In this document: positions 17,240-21,047 of the stretch, piece after piece
How positions within the stretch are numbered: the stretch's first letter is position 1
How the letters are laid out: the number at the start of each line of letters is the position of its first letter
NCBI GenBank assembly: GCA_019918135.1
Contig: WBZZ01002668.1
Span: forward strand, 1 to 21,047
Reading direction: 5' to 3'
DNA: 21,047 bases
Origin: Paulinella micropora
Lineage: Eukaryota; Cercozoa; Imbricatea; Euglyphida; Paulinellidae
Notes under the pieces: generated by a model
The model's input: the letters and a program-made list of their open reading frames with translations, nothing else
Told to the model about the DNA's origin: nothing
The model's database searches: none
Position numbers and translations under genes: made by a program

Positions 17240-20200
17240 TCACTCAGCAATCCGCACAGAGCCCTCCCGCTCCCGCCCAAGCAACACATCCTCCACCACA
17301 ACCTCACCACCTACGACCTCACCACCCTCCTCACTCCCTCCATCCCCCTCAGCACCCCCCACAGCCATGCCACCGAGCCTCTGCATACTCAGCAACAGCT
17401 GCTTACGTCTCCCCTCATGCATGGGGCAATCCCATAAGAAGTGCGCAAGGGACTCATTGACATCATCATGACAACAGAAGCAGCGAGGGGACATGCCACT
17501 GACCAACTTGCTGCGGTACAACCGAAGGCGGTTGTTGCAGCTGAGCAACCTTCTCCGAAGCAGATTATAATGCGCATCATCAAGGGCTACCCATCTTGGG
17601 AACTCCTTAGTTCCAAAGACTTGTCTTAGGATGACTCGCAGGCCATCAGTAAGATCGCTGCCTGCCTCTCGCTTGTCCCACATCAGTTGCTGCACCATCT
17701 TGACGTCCTGCTGAAGGGCCCACTTGTCCACAGTCGAACACCAACCCTCGAGGTCCTTCTCTGAGCTATTTAGGAGCTCCTGAAGCCCTTGTTGTAGATC
17801 CATTGAGTCCCTGATAGCGCCTTCGGCCTCCGCAGTCCAGTCGGATTTGACTTGAGATGCGATGACAGGAAATCGCTTCTCCGGTAGAACACGCAGCCGT
17901 CCATAGAACTTCAGTTGCGCCGCCCGCCGCAAACGCTCCGCACTCAAAGAGCGCGCCAGAAAGAGTGTAATCCACTTGCTTGTCTTAGGGCTGATGCCGA
18001 GAATCATCCTCATGGGGCGCAGCATTGCTGCCTCCAGCTTGGTGAGCTGCGATACGGGGGCACGCCAGACATCGAAGGCGTACTTCAGCTTGGCCCCCAC
18101 AAGTTGATTCCAGCACATGAGACGATACCTAGCTTGTATCTCACCTGCACACCACAAAGAGTACCAACCTGCGGTGGCGACTTCAGTGACACGCGTAGCC
18201 CGCAGGGCCTGCTCCTTCCACTTCAGGTCGTCGGTGATAACCACTCCCAGGTACTTGTACTGACTGGTGACACAAAGCTTCTGGCCGCGAAACCACACCA
18301 CGGGCTCACCTCGCTCCCTGATACTTGGTCGTTTCGCCTTGCTCGACGTGTAAATGGGCATGATTTCCGTCTTGCCGGGCTTCAAGTTGACTTCCAGCCG
18401 GTAATCTTCCGCGAACTTGGCCACAACATTGACCATCTTCTGGAGCTCGGTGCGACTGTGAGCGATGAGGGCCACGTCGTCCGCGTATAGAAGTGCCTTG
18501 ATGTCGTTCAGCCGCTTCACATCCGTGATCTTGAGGGCACTCGCCAGCCGATCACACAGCTCATCCATAAAGACGTTGAAGAGTGTGGGAGAGAGAGGGG
18601 ACCCCTGTTGGACGCCTACACCCTCCAGTACTTCGGGGGTGAGTGCTCCATCAACTAGCACTTGCGACGAAGTCTGCTCGTAGCACCTGCGTAGCGTGCG
18701 CCAGAACTTGCCCCTTACACCCAGCTTCCAGAGCCTCTCAAATAGGCCATCTCTCCAAACAGACGGGAAAGCCTTGCGTAGATCGACGAACAGGACATAC
18801 GACTCCCGCTTCTGCTGCTGACGCCCCTTCAACCTCTGCCAAAGGGTAAAGACCTGATCCGTAGTGCGACGCCCCGGGCGGAAGCCTCCCTGCTCTGGAC
18901 GTAGCTTATCCGGGCCATCCACGAAGAGCGTTAGACGAGTAGCTAATAAGGACAGATACAGCTTACCAAGGCAACTAATAATCGAGATATCCCTCCAGTT
19001 GTCAGGATCCGTAGGATCCCCACCCTTGGGGATATTGACGATGATTCCCTTGCCCCAAGCTTTTGGAGTCCTCTCGGCTTCTCGAATCCAGTTGAAGTAC
19101 TGCGTTAAGTAGCCATTGATGTAGGCGCCGCCATACTTGAGCATCTCGTTCTTCACTTTGTCCTCGCCACAAGCTTTGTGGTTATTCAGGGCACGTTGCC
19201 TTGCAAGGACCTCCTCTTGCGTGAACGGCTTGTCCAGCTCTTCGCAAGTGTCTTCACCTACTTCGTGCTCCTTCATAGCCCGGGCCACCTCATCTCTGAA
19301 GCGATCGTTCCAGTGGAACTGCCGCTTAGCTTCGGCTTCCTCCCACTCCAGCGAGCCTGCTTCTGCACAGCACTCCACCACAACAGCCGCACTTGCCGGA
19401 TTTTCCCGTGGCTTCACCGAATTTTTCCGAAATTCCTCCCACCGAGCGACCTTTTCCGGCAGCGTACACGCCAGTGAGCCATCCTCCCTTTGCACCGGCG
19501 CGGAGACCTTCGTTCTGCGTGCCCCGCCAAGCCGCTTCGCGAGTAGCCAAAAGCGCTTTGAGGATTGCTCGCGTTGACATTTGACCGCTTCTTCCTGCAC
19601 TTGCTTGAAGGAGGCGGACTTCTTGGCCCGAGTTGCCTTCCGAATTTGCTTGCGGAGCCGTAGCCAATTCAGACGGGCTTCCGCATTCGATTCATCCCTC
19701 CTGTATGCTGCGTAGGCCTCCCGGCGCTGCTGAATGAGCTCCTTTAGCTCCCCGTCGAACCAATTGTTGGTGAAACGGGGTCGTATACATCTGGAGCCAA
19801 GGACCCGGTGCGCCGCCATTCGGAAGGACTGCGCCACTCGCTCGGTGACGTCATCTACCACCCGTTGGCTGTCGGCACCACCCGATAGGTCAAGCTCAGG
19901 CAGCTGATGCACTCCAAGCTTCTGTAGGCAATGCTGGAATACGTCATCGAACTTGTCGCGTAGATAATCCAGCGCTTGCTTCGCAGCGTGATCATTACCC
20001 GAGACACCAGCACCAATAAGCTTATCAACACGAAAGGACCTGTAAGGTTTCGCAGCCCGCTTTGGCCGGCGCTGGCCGCTCCACGTCAGTTCGGCCCATA
20101 CTGCCTTGTGGTCCGTATCAAGATCATCTTCGCATACTCCGAACTTTGCTCCAGATGCCAAGCCAGGCGACGCGCAGATGTAATCGAGGAGGTGCTTGCC

Positions 20201-21046
20201 TGTGCCCATGCCGCGCTGCTCACGCCGGGACCACCAGTAGGACCCTTCCACTGGGCACAGAGAAGCGACGAGGACAGCCGCGAGTCTCTTGCCGTTCTCC
20301 GAACGTACCGGTGCTCCCTTATCATCGACCTCCCCGTGCTGACCGACGATGCCCTCCTCTTTTCGGCTGCATGCCGGCCCGAGCTTCGCGTTGGCATCCG
20401 CCACCGTGACCACAAGACCTTTGGCTCCAAAAAAAGCTATAGCTGCCTGCCAGGCCGCATACGCCTCTGACGACTCTTCTTCCTGCGTTTCCTGGGGAAA
20501 GTAGCCGTTGCCCACATAGATATCCTGAGCGCCGGTAACACCCGAGGCGATACGCAGCCACACTTGCTGCCGGTGGTCGACGGGGGCTGACACCAGGTTG
20601 CAATACGGACCAAGGAAGTTAGCCACCGCGAATAGAACCCCACCCTTGCAGCGATTTTTCTCGCTGACCTCCGCAGGTTTTCCAAAAATCCGGAATCCAT
20701 CCAGGCTGCATTTGGAAAGTTGCTTCTTGCCCATGCGGTGCTCCTGAGCCCCGATGACTAGCCAGCCCTCGTGCTTGTAGAATGATGCCCATTCCGCCGT
20801 GCCTACGTTGTCGTATCCCGTTTTACCCTGCCAGTTGTGACTCGCGACGAGTAGCTTGAAGCCGGTATCGAACTGCTTGGAGCGGTGCTTCTTGGCTCGT
20901 TTCCGGACCCGACGGCCGCGCTTGGCTTCCGCCCTCGTGCTGCCCCCCTCTGCAGGTGCTTGCGCAGGTTGGTCCCCCACTGCACTGGCCGCCGAATGCA
21001 GGGGCACCACATGCACATCAGCACACTCAGACACACACTTAGGTGC
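17240..21046 (-). CDS. LINE ORF2-type protein: APE endonuclease, reverse transcriptase, CCHC motif (5' partial)
   Basis: An uninterrupted minus-strand frame of about 1,268 codons is open to the right edge, so the start is not in the window. Numbering from codon 21034: a basic stretch (RRVRKRAKKHRSK, about 41-53) is followed by an APE-like endonuclease with Glu98 (GAQEHR), D213-x-N215 (VADANAKLG) and H309 (DTDHKAVW). The reverse transcriptase has KAxGEDKVKNEMLK, NWRDISIISCLGKLY, EQGGFRPGRRTTDQV, Asp751 (FVDLRKAF), QQGSPLSPTLFNVFMDELC, YADD (850-853) and YLGVVITDDLKWK. A C-terminal CX2CX9HX4C motif lies at 1185-1203. It copies RNA into DNA at nicked target sites. The intact 3.8-kb frame suggests recent insertion. 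The clade (Jockey/CR1/I-like) is not resolved by eye. It ends with TGA at 17240-17242. Confidence 0.93.
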   Translation of the reverse strand, partial: APKCVSECADVHVVPLHSAASAVGDQPAQAPAEGGSTRAEAKRGRRVRKRAKKHRSKQFDTGFKLLVASHNWQGKTGYDNVGTAEWASFYKHEGWLVIGAQEHRMGKKQLSKCSLDGFRIFGKPAEVSEKNRCKGGVLFAVANFLGPYCNLVSAPVDHRQQVWLRIASGVTGAQDIYVGNGYFPQETQEEESSEAYAAWQAAIAFFGAKGLVVTVADANAKLGPACSRKEEGIVGQHGEVDDKGAPVRSENGKRLAAVLVASLCPVEGSYWWSRREQRGMGTGKHLLDYICASPGLASGAKFGVCEDDLDTDHKAVWAELTWSGQRRPKRAAKPYRSFRVDKLIGAGVSGNDHAAKQALDYLRDKFDDVFQHCLQKLGVHQLPELDLSGGADSQRVVDDVTERVAQSFRMAAHRVLGSRCIRPRFTNNWFDGELKELIQQRREAYAAYRRDESNAEARLNWLRLRKQIRKATRAKKSASFKQVQEEAVKCQREQSSKRFWLLAKRLGGARRTKVSAPVQREDGSLACTLPEKVARWEEFRKNSVKPRENPASAAVVVECCAEAGSLEWEEAEAKRQFHWNDRFRDEVARAMKEHEVGEDTCEELDKPFTQEEVLARQRALNNHKACGEDKVKNEMLKYGGAYINGYLTQYFNWIREAERTPKAWGKGIIVNIPKGGDPTDPDNWRDISIISCLGKLYLSLLATRLTLFVDGPDKLRPEQGGFRPGRRTTDQVFTLWQRLKGRQQQKRESYVLFVDLRKAFPSVWRDGLFERLWKLGVRGKFWRTLRRCYEQTSSQVLVDGALTPEVLEGVGVQQGSPLSPTLFNVFMDELCDRLASALKITDVKRLNDIKALLYADDVALIAHSRTELQKMVNVVAKFAEDYRLEVNLKPGKTEIMPIYTSSKAKRPSIRERGEPVVWFRGQKLCVTSQYKYLGVVITDDLKWKEQALRATRVTEVATAGWYSLWCAGEIQARYRLMCWNQLVGAKLKYAFDVWRAPVSQLTKLEAAMLRPMRMILGISPKTSKWITLFLARSLSAERLRRAAQLKFYGRLRVLPEKRFPVIASQVKSDWTAEAEGAIRDSMDLQQGLQELLNSSEKDLEGWCSTVDKWALQQDVKMVQQLMWDKREAGSDLTDGLRVILRQVFGTKEFPRWVALDDAHYNLLRRRLLSCNNRLRLYRSKLVSGMSPRCFCCHDDVNESLAHFLWDCPMHEGRRKQLLLSMQRLGGMAVGGAEGDGGSEEGGEVVGGEVVVEDVLLGREREGSVRIAE

Positions 21047-21047
21047 A
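17240..21047 (-). mobile_element. Non-LTR (LINE) retrotransposon, 5' part outside the window
   Basis: The element carries the endonuclease/reverse-transcriptase frame and extends past the right edge. Its 3' end lies close to the stop codon: no poly(A) or simple-repeat tail and no long 3' UTR is seen before the glycosyltransferase-like sequence begins (about 17200-17240). The exact 3' boundary and any target-site duplication cannot be set without the other end. Confidence 0.85.

Overview
This window looks like nuclear DNA of a eukaryote, most likely a protist or alga of a lineage I cannot name. The evidence is spliced genes with GT-AG introns, AATAAA signals next to stop codons, an APE-type LINE retrotransposon, a terminal-inverted-repeat element and very heavy microsatellite content. 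The two longest reading frames use all three standard stop codons as stops, so the standard genetic code fits.

Left part (1-8.2 kb). An 0.8-kb polypyrimidine block is followed by a multi-exon gene for a charged, lysine/glutamate/serine-rich protein (1161-2578). Next comes a gene with RanBP2-type zinc-finger exons, an RGG-rich stretch, a TIR-like 'FLSHAW' domain and about eight kinesin-light-chain-type TPRs (2947-5771). Its 3' end is cut by a 1.77-kb element with inverted termini of about 95 bp (5772-7537). No gene is evident from there to 11.7 kb.

Middle (8.2-11.7 kb). This is a satellite desert: long GATA/TCTA, GA, CA, TA, TATG and TACA tracts. They are organised as compound repeats, in which conserved cores of 35-120 bp recur between variable microsatellite linkers.

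Right part (11.7-17.2 kb). A compact, apparently intron-poor cluster sits here on both strands: an unknown protein, an unknown basic/coiled-coil protein, a protein-kinase-like gene, another unknown gene, and a GT32-like glycosyltransferase fragment. Every one is broken by one-base frame changes, and one also by an in-frame stop. GC-rich hairpins of a single family (core CCAGCCCGC/GCGGGCTGG, often beside GGCATGCCC) lie between and inside these genes. One palindrome of about 90 bp is inserted in frame in the kinase-like gene. Compactness, gene content and AATAAA overlapping stop codons suggest a decaying integrated viral or other foreign island, but this is inference. 

From 17.24 kb to the right edge an open LINE reading frame (endonuclease, reverse transcriptase, CCHC) runs on the minus strand. 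It abuts the glycosyltransferase fragment, which lacks its N-terminal part.

The genes do not form one pathway. The strongest candidates for new biology are the hairpin family, the zinc-finger/TIR-like/TPR gene, the inverted-repeat element that truncates it, and the compound satellites.
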